Part shown: one piece after another, positions 1 to 5,206 of the stretch
Layout of the letters: every line of letters begins with the position of its first letter
Position numbering within the stretch: position 1 is the first letter of the stretch
Assembly: GCA_016208345.1 (NCBI GenBank)
Contig: JACQYG010000229.1
Location: forward strand, 1-5,821
Source of the DNA: Chloroflexota bacterium
Lineage (GTDB): Bacteria; Chloroflexota; DTOL01; JACQYG01
DNA length: 5,821 nucleotides
Direction of reading: 5' to 3'
Notes under the pieces: model-generated
The model's database searches: none
The model's input: the letters and a program-made list of their open reading frames with translations, nothing else
What the model was told of the DNA's origin: nothing
Translations under genes and position numbers: made by a program

Positions 1-25
1 AAAAGAAAAGCCGCTTGTCAACTTC

Positions 26-58
26 CTGATGTCCCGGAGTTGAACTCCGGGACATCAG
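26..58 (-). terminator. Perfect 16-bp inverted repeat, candidate transcription terminator of the dnaB operon
   Basis: Positions 26-41 (CTGATGTCCCGGAGTT) and 43-58 are exact reverse complements separated by one base, so RNA from either strand would fold into a long GC-rich hairpin with a small loop. The minus-strand stop codon of the DnaD-like gene (57-55) lies inside the first arm. The hairpin ends the leftward gene cluster, which fits a terminator. There is no U-run directly after the stem on the minus strand; a T-rich stretch (CTTTTCTTTT) comes only about 15 nt later, so efficient intrinsic termination is uncertain. The repeat could instead protect the mRNA 3' end or be a binding site. Confidence 0.55.
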
Positions 59-699
59 ACAGGCCCTCGCCCCTGGGACGCCCAACGCTCCAGGATGGCA
101 CGGACGTAGCGCCAATAGGGTTTTCGAGCGGAAACGGCCTGGCGGAAGGCCTCTTCCAGCCATGAAGCAGGGAAGGCCGAGTGGGCTGCTTCCAGCTCCC
201 GGGCGACCACCGGGGTGACCAGGCCAATGTATCGCTCGTAGAGGGTGTAGATATCGAGCCGCTCCGGCGGCACCCAGGCGGCTCCCCGCCCAAAGACGCG
301 CCCCACGCCCAGGGACAACCGGCCGTCCCTTATTTGCTTGATCTCCTCCTGGCTCCGGGAGTCGTGCAGGAAGTACAGTTGATCCACCTGGCCTCTGGTC
401 TCCACCTCCAGCCTGAGTAGTGTGCCCCTCTCCACGGCACGGCTCAGTCCCTCCTCGAGCGCTAATAACGGGTCTGCGGAGACCCTGGCCAGCCCAGCCA
501 CCAGTGTCCGGTCGGCCCTCAAGTCGGCACCCGAAGCACAATGCGGCGGCCGCCGCACCTTGGAGATTCGCCAGAAGAGATGTAAGGTCACCTGGAGCTC
601 GGAGAGGGAATCTATCTCCGGCAGCAAGGTGGCGAAGAAAACGTCTGGTATCGTGGTGGCCTTGATCTTCCCCCAGGGGAATCCCTCAAAGGGAGGCAT
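55..699 (-). CDS. DnaD-domain replication protein (putative primosome component)
   Basis: This is a 214-residue protein. Residues about 15-110 look like a winged-helix N-terminal domain (helix-rich, then a strand pair around LLRLEVE and QLYFLHD). Residues about 148-208 match the DnaD/DnaB_2 C-terminal domain, with DIYTLYERYIG, a conserved Pro (P163), and the signature Y-x3-IL-x2-W near the end (YVRAILERW). In Firmicutes such proteins take part in helicase loading at origins and stalled forks; that role is inferred here from the domain and from dnaB lying 22 nt upstream. I chose ATG 699 because it follows the dnaB stop and leaves the protein beginning with MPPFEGFPWG. Extending the frame to 804 would overlap dnaB by 83 bp and add a low-complexity Arg/Ser/Pro stretch. 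The Shine-Dalgarno is modest (GGCAGGT, several bases upstream). No helicase-loader ATPase is visible before the window edge. Confidence 0.82.
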   Translation of the reverse strand: MPPFEGFPWGKIKATTIPDVFFATLLPEIDSLSELQVTLHLFWRISKVRRPPHCASGADLRADRTLVAGLARVSADPLLALEEGLSRAVERGTLLRLEVETRGQVDQLYFLHDSRSQEEIKQIRDGRLSLGVGRVFGRGAAWVPPERLDIYTLYERYIGLVTPVVARELEAAHSAFPASWLEEAFRQAVSARKPYWRYVRAILERWASQGRGPV

Positions 700-721
700 A
701 GCGTACCTGCCGAGGTGAGGC

Positions 722-2101
722 TCAGGCTTCGTGTTGGCGTAAGGATTTGCTGGCCAGGTCCGCAAATCGGGTCTGCGCGGGGAAGAATCTGACCGAGACC
801 GCACCAGTGGGGCCGTTGCGGTGCTTGGCCACCATGATCTCGGCGATGTCCTTGCGATCGGTATTGGGGTTGTACATATCTTCCCGATGGATGAAGATCA
901 CCACATCGGCATCTTGCTCGATGCTGCCGCTTTCCCGCAGGTCCGAAAGAATGGGGCGGTGATCCTGCCGCGTCTCCACCGCCCGGGAAAGCTGAGACAG
1001 AGCCACCACCGGGACATCCAACTCCCGGGCCAGGCCCTTCAGCAATCGGCATACCTCCGAGACCTCCTGCACCCGGTTCTCCAGGCCTCGCCCCTGCACG
1101 AGCTGCAAATAGTCCACCACGATCAGCCCGATGTCTCGCTCCGCCTTCAGGCGCCGGGCCTTGGTGCGGAGTTCCATCACTGAGATGTTGGCGGTGGGGT
1201 CGATGTACATTGGAGCCTCCGACAGCACCCCGAACGCCTGAGTAATCTTGCGCCACTCCTCGTCGTCGATGTAGCCGGCGCGAAGCCGTTGCGAGTCGAT
1301 GCGGGCCTCCATGCAGAGTAGCCTCTGCACCAGGCTTTCCACCGACATCTCCAGGCTGAACACCGCCACCGGCGTACGCTCCTTTATTGCCACGTTGTGA
1401 GCAATGCAAAGGGAGAAACCGGTCTTCCCCACGCTGGTCCGGCCGGCGATGATGATCAGGTTCGATCGATGGAGCCCACCCAGGAGCTGGTCCAACTGAT
1501 TGAACCCGGAGGGAATGCCCAACAATTGGCCCTTGTGCTCATGTAAAATATCGATCTGATCGAAGTAGGCACGCAGGGCCACGTCCAGGGGGATGAAGTC
1601 CTGGCGCAACCGCTTCTGGGAGACATCGAAAAGTAGGCGTTCCGCCTGGTCCAGGGTAATGTCAACGTCAGAGCTGTCCTGATAGCCCAGAGAGGCGATC
1701 CGGCCAGCGGCATCGATCAGCCGCCGGAGCAGCGCACAGCGCTCCACAATGTGGGCGTAGTATTCCACGTGCACGGCAGTGGGCACTGCCGAGATGAGGG
1801 AGGTGAGGTATGCCGCACCACCCACCTCCTCCAACCTGCCTCGGCGGGAGAGCTCATCGCAAAGGGTCACGAAGTCCGCTGGCTCGTGACGATTGGCCAG
1901 CTCCAAGATAGCCTCGAAGATGGCCCCGTGGCTTTCACGGTAAAAATCCTGAGCCTGCAGATAAGGGGCCACCTTGATTATCGCCTCCCGGTCGATGAGC
2001 AGGCTGCCCAAAACCGACTGCTCCGCCTCGACGTTCTGAGGCGGCAGCCTTTCCGCCGGGCCCACGGGCCGGATAACCTCTTGGTCAACCATTCTTTCCA
2101 T
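722..2101 (-). CDS. dnaB: Replicative DNA helicase DnaB
   Basis: This is a 459-residue, complete, full-length DnaB, the hexameric 5'-3' helicase of the replication fork. The N-terminal primase-interacting domain spans about 20-120 (PQNVEAEQSVLGSLLID, FVTLCDEL, AYLTSL), followed by a linker and the RecA-like ATPase from about 190. Visible motifs are Walker A GRTSVGKT (220-227), the catalytic Glu in FSLEMS (E251), Walker B LIVVDYLQL (D330), the motif H3 Gln in ALSQLSR (Q370), the DNA-binding H4 segment DLRESGSIEQDADVV (387-401) and the late KHRNGPTG hairpin (426-433) that contributes to the neighbouring subunit's ATP site. There is no intein, although dnaB is a common intein host. The gene starts 5 nt after the stop of the BFN gene. 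ATG 2101 lacks a clear Shine-Dalgarno; ATG 2092, preceded closely by GGAAAG, would give a protein three residues shorter. Confidence 0.97.
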   Translation of the reverse strand: MERMVDQEVIRPVGPAERLPPQNVEAEQSVLGSLLIDREAIIKVAPYLQAQDFYRESHGAIFEAILELANRHEPADFVTLCDELSRRGRLEEVGGAAYLTSLISAVPTAVHVEYYAHIVERCALLRRLIDAAGRIASLGYQDSSDVDITLDQAERLLFDVSQKRLRQDFIPLDVALRAYFDQIDILHEHKGQLLGIPSGFNQLDQLLGGLHRSNLIIIAGRTSVGKTGFSLCIAHNVAIKERTPVAVFSLEMSVESLVQRLLCMEARIDSQRLRAGYIDDEEWRKITQAFGVLSEAPMYIDPTANISVMELRTKARRLKAERDIGLIVVDYLQLVQGRGLENRVQEVSEVCRLLKGLARELDVPVVALSQLSRAVETRQDHRPILSDLRESGSIEQDADVVIFIHREDMYNPNTDRKDIAEIMVAKHRNGPTGAVSVRFFPAQTRFADLASKSLRQHEA

Positions 2102-2106
2102 GCCGG

Positions 2107-2589
2107 CTACGAATCATTAAAATCCAGGGTATTGACGAAGTTCCGGAACACCGTCAGTTTGTCTTGTTCCTCCTTGGTCATGGGCTCGGCGTCAGGGCTG
2201 ATCCCCGCTCTGTCCAGCACCGAGTCCTCAGCGTATATAGGCACATTAACCCTGAGCGCCAGGGCGATGGCGTCGCTGGGCCTGGCATCCACCTCCAGGC
2301 GCCGTCCATCAGTACCCATCACGATCCGAGCATAGAACGTGTTGTCCACCAGGTCGTTGATTATGACGCTTTCCACCCGGCCACCCAGGTGTTCGATGAC
2401 CGATCTCAAGAGGTCGTGGGTCAATGGACGGGGCATGGCAATCTCCTGGAGAGCAAGCGCGATGGAACCAGCTTCCGGATTGCCCACCCAGATCAGGAGG
2501 TATCTTTCTACCCCTTTCACCTTAAGCACTACCACCCGTTGGTAACCCACCAGGCTGACGCGAATGCTGTCCACGATCATCTCTTTCAT
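2107..2589 (-). CDS. BFN-domain (DUF151) bifunctional nuclease family protein
   Basis: This is a 160-residue protein of the BFN/DUF151 family. The family hallmarks are the N-terminal strand block (MIVDSIRVSLVGYQRVVVLK), the AMPRPLTHDLL segment (51-61), and VDARPSDAIALALR (100-113), which is the most conserved stretch. The family is named for plant proteins with DNase and RNase activity; bacterial members are small, dimeric and poorly characterised, so substrate and role here are unknown. The C-terminal tail (136-160) is charged. ATG 2589 is preferred because GGAAGGGGG ends 6 nt upstream; an in-frame TTG at 2595 would touch this ribosome-binding site. Only 2 nt separate the start from the upstream stop (TGA-CG-ATG), so translation is probably coupled to the 560-residue protein. 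Position directly before dnaB suggests a link to DNA replication or repair, by context only. Confidence 0.92.
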   Translation of the reverse strand: MKEMIVDSIRVSLVGYQRVVVLKVKGVERYLLIWVGNPEAGSIALALQEIAMPRPLTHDLLRSVIEHLGGRVESVIINDLVDNTFYARIVMGTDGRRLEVDARPSDAIALALRVNVPIYAEDSVLDRAGISPDAEPMTKEEQDKLTVFRNFVNTLDFNDS

Positions 2590-2591
2590 CG

Positions 2592-4274
2592 TCAACCCCC
2601 TTCCGGCTCTCCTGAAAGCTTCTTTGCGTATACGTAGGTGTCCGCTTCGCCCTCCAACTTCTGATAGTGAGGATGGGTAGCCAGAAACCTGATCAGCGAC
2701 TCTCTGGAAAAAGGCTTTTCGATGTTGACGACCGGCAGGAGGCCGTCTATGCTGGCCGTCAGGCGCACCTCGTTTTCGCCGGTGTCCTTGACCCCTACCT
2801 TTTCAAAAGCCCAGCCCACCACCGAATCGCTCTTGCGCCGACTGTTTTCGTCCAGGCGACGGGCATTGGCCAGACCCTTAAAGCGGGCCTTCTCCAGGGC
2901 CATGCCTTCTACCGTCTCCACTGCCACTATCGTCTTCGCAAACACAAAGCGACTGCGTTTTTCATCGTAGGTGAGAAGGTCTAGCTCCTGTGGTTCCACG
3001 GGACGAATAGATATGTCAAAAACGTTTTCCGCATCCCCTTTACCTATGACCAGAAGAGCGCCGGCCACCAAATTATCGAGCAACTCCTCCAGGCCATCGA
3101 TCCAACCCCCCCGGTTGCCTGCCGGATAGTGCAGCTCCCCAACGTTTGAGAGGCCGAGCTGCGGCACTCGGAAATAGAGGCGCGCCGACTTCTGCTCCTT
3201 TAAGAGCGGAGGTGGCACCAGCCGTTTCGCTTGAGCCTCCAGGGGCAGCAGGCCATTTTCGATCTCGTAGAAGCTCAGGATGTGGTTCCAGGTGTCATCT
3301 CCCACCGGCCCTGCCGCCGTCTCATCTTCCAGATATCGCAGATCCTGACCAACCTCGGCTGGCCGGCGGCCTCCCCGGGTAGCCCTGGCGGGTGGTACCC
3401 CAATGACGCCCCATAGGCGTTCGGAGAACACGCCTCGGAACTCAAACTCTCTCTTCTCCTGCGCCAATTGGTAGTTTAAGGAAAAGCGAAAGGCTTCGTA
3501 GTCCTCGTCCTCCGGTTTCTTGTCGAAGATATCCCTCAGTAAGACTAGATCCAGCTCGGCATCGCCGGCGTCCTCGATGAACTCCTTAATCTGGCGCAGT
3601 TCGCCCTTGGTGATCTTGACCAAAAGCGCGTCCAGGAACCACTGGTCGCCGAACGAAATGAAGCGTCCATCCAGCACCAATCTTTCCTGAAACATCTGCT
3701 GCAGGACCGAATGGTATTCGTCAAATATCTGCTCGGAGGTCATGGCCAGGTCCAGGAGCCTCCCATCAGGCAGGGAGACCACCGGCTTCGCTTTGGCCGC
3801 CACCGGCCTGGCCTTTCGCTTGAGCTCTCGTCTAACCGGTTTCATTTCGGGCATGGCCGCCGACCTGGCTTCACGGCGGAGCAACGTTGGCTTAAAGGTC
3901 GGCTTGGATACGCTCGGCACCGCGGCCGGCGGTGCCGGGGCCTTCTCTTGAAAGATGCGACGGATAGCGGGAGGGGTGACCGGTTTGACGTAATAGCCCC
4001 GCCGTGACGTGTAGAAGTAGACCTCGCCCTCGGCCTCCTGGCGATAGAAAGCCTGTTGGTTGCGCTGGAGTGCCTGGTCTATCTGCTCCGCCAGGCGGGC
4101 GGGATCCTCCCCCGGGCGTTGGGGCAAAAAGAACTCCACCAGGTTGCGGAGAGACTGTTTGATCGGGGCATCGAGGGCGAAGCCCCGCCCCTGGGCTAGG
4201 AGCAGGGTGTATACCTGGCTGGCTATCTTCTGCTCCTCCTGGTTGCCCTGGAATGTCGGCTTGCCTTCTTCCAT
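2592..4274 (-). CDS. Unknown 560-residue multi-domain protein, possible winged-helix DNA-associated protein
   Basis: I do not recognise this family. The protein appears soluble, with no signal peptide or membrane segment. Residues about 12-98 form a compact domain with two helices and a terminal strand pair (EVYFYTSRRGYYV), as in winged helices. Residues about 111-168 are a Pro/Ala/Lys/Arg-rich, basic, probably disordered linker. Residues about 176-293 form a second domain, with helices around TKGELRQIKEFIED and FRFSLNYQLAQEKREFEF, ending RLWGVIGVP. Residues about 328-555 form a larger mixed domain, finishing with a helix-wing pattern (ESLIRFLATHPHY, then ADTYVYAKKL). The basic linker and repeated helix-wing patterns suggest nucleic-acid binding, which is inference. 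The start is fixed at ATG 4274 because an in-frame TAA lies four codons upstream; TAGGAG sits about 13 nt before it, rather far. The gene overlaps nothing and ends 2 nt before the BFN start. Confidence 0.85.
   Translation of the reverse strand: MEEGKPTFQGNQEEQKIASQVYTLLLAQGRGFALDAPIKQSLRNLVEFFLPQRPGEDPARLAEQIDQALQRNQQAFYRQEAEGEVYFYTSRRGYYVKPVTPPAIRRIFQEKAPAPPAAVPSVSKPTFKPTLLRREARSAAMPEMKPVRRELKRKARPVAAKAKPVVSLPDGRLLDLAMTSEQIFDEYHSVLQQMFQERLVLDGRFISFGDQWFLDALLVKITKGELRQIKEFIEDAGDAELDLVLLRDIFDKKPEDEDYEAFRFSLNYQLAQEKREFEFRGVFSERLWGVIGVPPARATRGGRRPAEVGQDLRYLEDETAAGPVGDDTWNHILSFYEIENGLLPLEAQAKRLVPPPLLKEQKSARLYFRVPQLGLSNVGELHYPAGNRGGWIDGLEELLDNLVAGALLVIGKGDAENVFDISIRPVEPQELDLLTYDEKRSRFVFAKTIVAVETVEGMALEKARFKGLANARRLDENSRRKSDSVVGWAFEKVGVKDTGENEVRLTASIDGLLPVVNIEKPFSRESLIRFLATHPHYQKLEGEADTYVYAKKLSGEPEGG
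2596..2604 (-). promoter_or_regulatory. Ribosome-binding site that sets the BFN gene start
   Basis: On the minus strand GGAAGGGGG occupies 2604-2596, inside the last codons of the upstream 560-residue protein gene. It lies 6 nt before ATG 2589, which is good spacing, but directly abuts the alternative TTG at 2595. This supports the shorter protein and coupled translation. Confidence 0.7.
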
Positions 4275-4339
4275 AACTGCTGGTTAACTCCTAAGGATTT
4301 TGCCTGAGATTTACATCGACGTGGAACCCGATAGTTTAC

Positions 4340-4498
4340 TTACTCCTGGCTTTCCACCTCTGCAGTGGCCAAGCGCTCCAGCATGATCTCCACGTAGCGC
4401 CGTAGCAGTGCCTCCAGGGCGACAGGACGGCCAACATCTTTCAAGTATTTGGCCAACTGATCCAGATCCGATTGTTCAACAGTCAAAACGTCCGCCAT
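4340..4498 (-). CDS. Small unknown protein, 52 residues, first gene of the dnaB operon
   Basis: This small acidic helical protein (MADVLTVEQSDLDQLAKYL to VESQE) has two predicted helices around LDQLAKYLKDVG and ALEALLRRYVEIMLERL, separated by a Gly-Arg-Pro turn. The pattern resembles the first helices of a winged-helix or HARE-type domain without its remaining part. I do not recognise a family. ATG 4498 is chosen because AAAGG lies about 7 nt upstream and because the best leftward -10 box (4537-4532) falls inside the longer frame that begins at 4567; a message starting near 4525 could not encode the long form. It is followed after 65 nt by the 560-residue protein gene, in a different frame. 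The two may be partners, or parts of one protein in relatives. Confidence 0.65.
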   Translation of the reverse strand: MADVLTVEQSDLDQLAKYLKDVGRPVALEALLRRYVEIMLERLATAEVESQE

Positions 4499-4531
4499 CT
4501 CTACGCCTTTCTTGGCATGGATCTCCAGTCT

Positions 4532-4559
4532 ATTATACCAGGAGCTGGCCATTTTTGAA
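4532..4559 (-). promoter_or_regulatory. Leftward sigma-70-type promoter of the dnaB operon
   Basis: On the minus strand TGGTATAAT contains a perfect -10 box (TATAAT, 4537-4532) with an extended-10 TG one base ahead. A weak -35 (TTCAAA, 4559-4554, four of six consensus bases) lies 16 bp upstream, as expected when an extended -10 compensates. The predicted transcript start near 4525 leaves a leader of about 25 nt before ATG 4498. The five leftward genes lack another obvious promoter, so this one probably serves them all. Confidence 0.65.
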
Positions 4560-4582
4560 AGAGGCAACTGAATGTCTATTCC

Positions 4583-4610
4583 TTGACAAGGGACGAGCCG
4601 ATGTTATAAT
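4583..4610 (+). promoter_or_regulatory. Rightward full-consensus promoter of yacP-mtaB
   Basis: TTGACA at 4583-4588 and TATAAT at 4605-4610 match the sigma-70/sigma-A consensus at all twelve positions with a 16-bp spacer, and TG at 4602-4603 adds an extended -10. Transcription should start near 4617. The promoter is divergent from the leftward one, whose -10 ends about 45 bp away, so the two polymerases probably compete for or share this region. Confidence 0.85.
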
Positions 4611-4626
4611 GAGCGGGATTGAAGGC

Positions 4627-4697
4627 ATGTGGGAGCTCTTCGTCGTCCAATCGCGCGCCGCGCCTTGGAGCCATCCATGACCGAATCTATGACCTGA
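4627..4697 (+). other. Leader with two overlapping micro-ORFs ahead of yacP
   Basis: The leader carries two short frames. The first starts at ATG 4627 and encodes 17 residues (MWELFVVQSRAAPWSHP), ending with TGA at 4678-4680. The second starts at ATG 4677, overlaps that stop as ATGA, encodes MTESMT, and stops at 4695-4697. The second ATG has a well-placed GGAG (4667-4670, 6-nt spacing), better than the site before the yacP GTG at 4706. The ATGA overlap and the short distance to GTG 4706 suggest chained translation. There is no proof that either peptide is made. An alternative is that ATG 4677 is the true yacP start and a 1-nt sequence error interrupts it. Confidence 0.35.
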
Positions 4698-4705
4698 GAG
4701 AGCAT

Positions 4706-5188
4706 GTGGCGCGACACATCATCGTAGATGGCTACAACGTCATAAAGCGAGACCGCGAGCTTCTTGCCCTGGAACGAAAGAGCCTGGAAGCCGCCCGGGG
4801 ACGCCTGCTGGCCCTTCTGGGCCAGTCGCGCCGTCTGAAGAACGACCAGATCACCGTGGTCTTCGACGGCAGCGCCACCAACCTTTCTTTTCCCGTCTCC
4901 TCCACTCAAGGCAGGATTCGGGTCATCTACTCCGGCAACCAGGAGAGTGCCGATTCGCTGATCCAGCGTTTGCTCAGCTCCATGTCCACCGCCGCTAACA
5001 CAGTGGTTCTCTCCGACGATCGAGAGGTCCGCGACGCCGCCCTTGGCTACGGCAGCACCGTGGGAGGCGCAGCCTCCAGGCAAACAGGCCTTCCTTACTC
5101 TGGCCACCACGAGGATCGCCAAAGGGCCCCGGACAAGAAAGGCCCGACGAAGCGACCGAAGAGGAAATCCCCGGAGTTTCGTTGGTGA
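4706..5188 (+). CDS. yacP: YacP/Rae1-like NYN-domain ribonuclease
   Basis: This is a 160-residue NYN/PIN-like protein. Rae1 (YacP) of Bacillus subtilis enters the ribosomal A site and cleaves mRNA during translation, and this family membership is clear. Visible acidic active-site positions are D8 in HIIVDGYNVI, D54 in ITVVFDG, E80/D83 in ESAD, and D104/D105 in LSDDREV. The C-terminus keeps the basic KKGPTKRPKRK tail seen in many family members. The residues between about 126 and 142 look wrong: the expected helix around a conserved EF is absent in this frame but partly visible in another (see findings). GTG 4706 is chosen because family members begin just before the DGYN strand and GAGAG lies upstream; an in-frame TTG at 4619 would sit at the transcript start and add 29 unlike residues. 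It follows a consensus promoter and precedes mtaB by 18 nt. Confidence 0.85.
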   Translation: MARHIIVDGYNVIKRDRELLALERKSLEAARGRLLALLGQSRRLKNDQITVVFDGSATNLSFPVSSTQGRIRVIYSGNQESADSLIQRLLSSMSTAANTVVLSDDREVRDAALGYGSTVGGAASRQTGLPYSGHHEDRQRAPDKKGPTKRPKRKSPEFRW

Positions 5189-5206
5189 CTCCCTAGAAAG
5201 TTCCAA

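Noticed and set aside
17..22. TTGACA on the minus strand as a -35 box for a gene to the left
   Set aside because: The matching -10 would lie beyond the window, so it cannot be supported; it may be chance.
700..804. N-terminal extension of the DnaD-like protein into dnaB
   Set aside because: It would overlap dnaB by 83 bp and adds an Arg/Ser/Pro-rich stretch; ATG 699 sits just after the dnaB stop.
612..1409. 265-codon minus-strand frame
   Set aside because: It lies entirely over dnaB (and the start of the DnaD-like gene) in another frame, is low-complexity Gly/Arg/Ala-rich, and has no family resemblance.
722..2101. Intein or split in dnaB
   Set aside because: All helicase motifs are contiguous and the length is normal for the family, so there is no insertion.
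1751..2335. 194-codon plus-strand frame
   Set aside because: It is antisense to dnaB and the BFN gene, whose own frames carry clear family motifs; no promoter or ribosome-binding site supports it.
2164..2637. 157-codon plus-strand frame
   Set aside because: It is antisense to the BFN gene and reads as a by-product of that gene's codon usage.
4275..4339. Separate promoter ahead of the 560-residue gene
   Set aside because: The 65-nt gap has no convincing -10/-35 pair on the minus strand, only a ribosome-binding site.
4499..4567. N-terminal extension of the 52-residue protein to 75 residues
   Set aside because: The extension spans the leftward -10 box, so the transcript would begin after its start codon, and ATG 4498 has its own ribosome-binding site.
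4604..5206. 200-codon minus-strand frame opposite yacP
   Set aside because: The plus strand encodes recognisable NYN motifs behind a consensus promoter; the antisense frame has no recognisable motif.
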